This document shows positions 5,506 to 5,762 of a stretch of DNA of 5,762 nt, piece by piece. Position 1 is the stretch's first letter. Each line of letters opens with the position of its first letter. The notes below the pieces were generated by a model. That model searched no databases. It was not told the DNA's origin and saw nothing but the letters and a program-made list of their open reading frames with translations. The stretch comes from Oxalobacteraceae bacterium (lineage in GTDB: Bacteria > Pseudomonadota > Gammaproteobacteria > Burkholderiales > Burkholderiaceae_D): the NCBI GenBank assembly GCA_003132085.1, contig PKWO01000083.1, positions 1-5,762 of the forward strand, given 5' to 3'. Both the position numbers and the translations under genes were made by a program.

Positions 5506-5640
5506 TTAAGTGTAGATTAGAACGGTAGTTGGTGAGCCCGCTGTGCTGACGCGAAGGGCGCGGTTCCGATATTCAAGGTTGGCGCAGAAACCATCCTTGG
5601 TTAGGGTGTGCAATTCCGCATCGCTAGTGTTCCGAGTCAT
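5506..5640 (-). CDS. Possible small ORF (44 aa) coupled to the upstream gene by TAATG
   Basis: An ATG at 5640-5638 shares its first base with the TAA stop of the partial gene that enters from the right edge, a common arrangement for translational coupling. The frame runs 44 codons to TAA at 5508-5506. The product begins MTRNTSDAELHTLTKDGF and contains ANLEYRNRALRVSTAG, hydrophilic without a membrane segment. I recognise no family. The stop-start overlap favours a real gene, but the length is short enough for chance, and no separate ribosome binding site is clear because the start lies at the end of the preceding coding region. Confidence 0.3.
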   Translation of the reverse strand: MTRNTSDAELHTLTKDGFCANLEYRNRALRVSTAGSPTTVLIYT

Positions 5641-5762
5641 TAATTCGTGGAGTAAATATGTTGAGAATCGTCCCAATACTGCGTCACAAATGCGCGCAAG
5701 GCCTCGGCCTTGCTGTGCTTTGTTCCTTGTCTTGCGCCGATTTCACCACATTTAATTGTTCC
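5640..5762 (-). CDS. C-terminal fragment of an unrecognised protein (cut by right window edge)
   Basis: The minus frame is open from the window edge to a TAA at 5642-5640, giving the last 40 residues of a protein. It contains KCGEIGARQGTKHSKAEALR and ends in FVTQYWDDSQHIYSTN. The mix of residues and helix-like charged stretch followed by an aromatic-rich tail look like real coding sequence. The plus-strand frame over the same bases is Arg/Ser/Cys-rich and unconvincing. No domain is identifiable from this piece. Confidence 0.45.
   Translation of the reverse strand, partial: GTIKCGEIGARQGTKHSKAEALRAFVTQYWDDSQHIYSTN

Noticed and set aside
5171..5509. Plus-strand frame of 112 codons in the gene-poor right region
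   Set aside because: The translation is Cys/Met/Phe-rich with no motif and no convincing ribosome binding site. I cannot support it as a gene.
1..5762. CRISPR array, tRNA, rRNA, insertion sequence or defence island
   Set aside because: No spaced repeat array, no cloverleaf with a CCA end, no transposase motif or terminal inverted repeats and no defence-type genes were found on either strand by eye.

Overview
The window looks like bacterial chromosome, most likely from a proteobacterium. A betaproteobacterium is my best guess, based on the NnrU-family protein, the YadG/YadH-type ABC exporter, the DUF805 protein and general codon use; no rRNA or other definitive marker is present. Every gene I can support lies on the minus strand, so the window reads right to left. 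The plus-strand open frames are shadows of these genes.

Right edge (about 5762 to 5506): the 3' end of an unrecognised gene enters from outside and stops at a TAATG junction that opens a possible 44-residue ORF. From 5505 to 5068 I see no convincing gene. This stretch contains a pair of 12-bp direct repeats just upstream of the next gene. From 5067 to 3435 there are three small membrane-protein genes in one direction: a DUF805 protein, an uncharacterised membrane protein with an HEAGH metalloprotease-like motif, and an NnrU-family protein. The HEAGH gene is the most unusual item. Its reading frame clearly extends upstream of the only standard start codon, and a one-base indel at an A5T5 run would join it to a perfectly placed ATG.

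Centre (3314 to 1630): an ATPase and an ABC-2 permease overlap by ATGA and form a two-gene exporter operon. Substrate is unknown. It is preceded by a short 8-bp tandem repeat at the end of the nnrU-like gene.

Left (1344 to 1): a complete SPFH/band-7 (prohibitin-like) membrane protein is followed directly by about 30 codons that read like the C-terminal tail of a glutathione S-transferase, probably a gene remnant. The next 220 bases are GC-rich and rich in short tandem repeats and hairpins. The window ends in the first 34 codons of another gene, possibly a formyltransferase-family protein, running off the left edge.

Most of the content is ordinary housekeeping or accessory membrane biology. 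I do not see a defence system, CRISPR array, intact mobile element, tRNA or rRNA. The points worth checking are the start of the HEAGH gene, the GST-like remnant, the coupled small ORF and the direct repeats upstream of the DUF805 gene.
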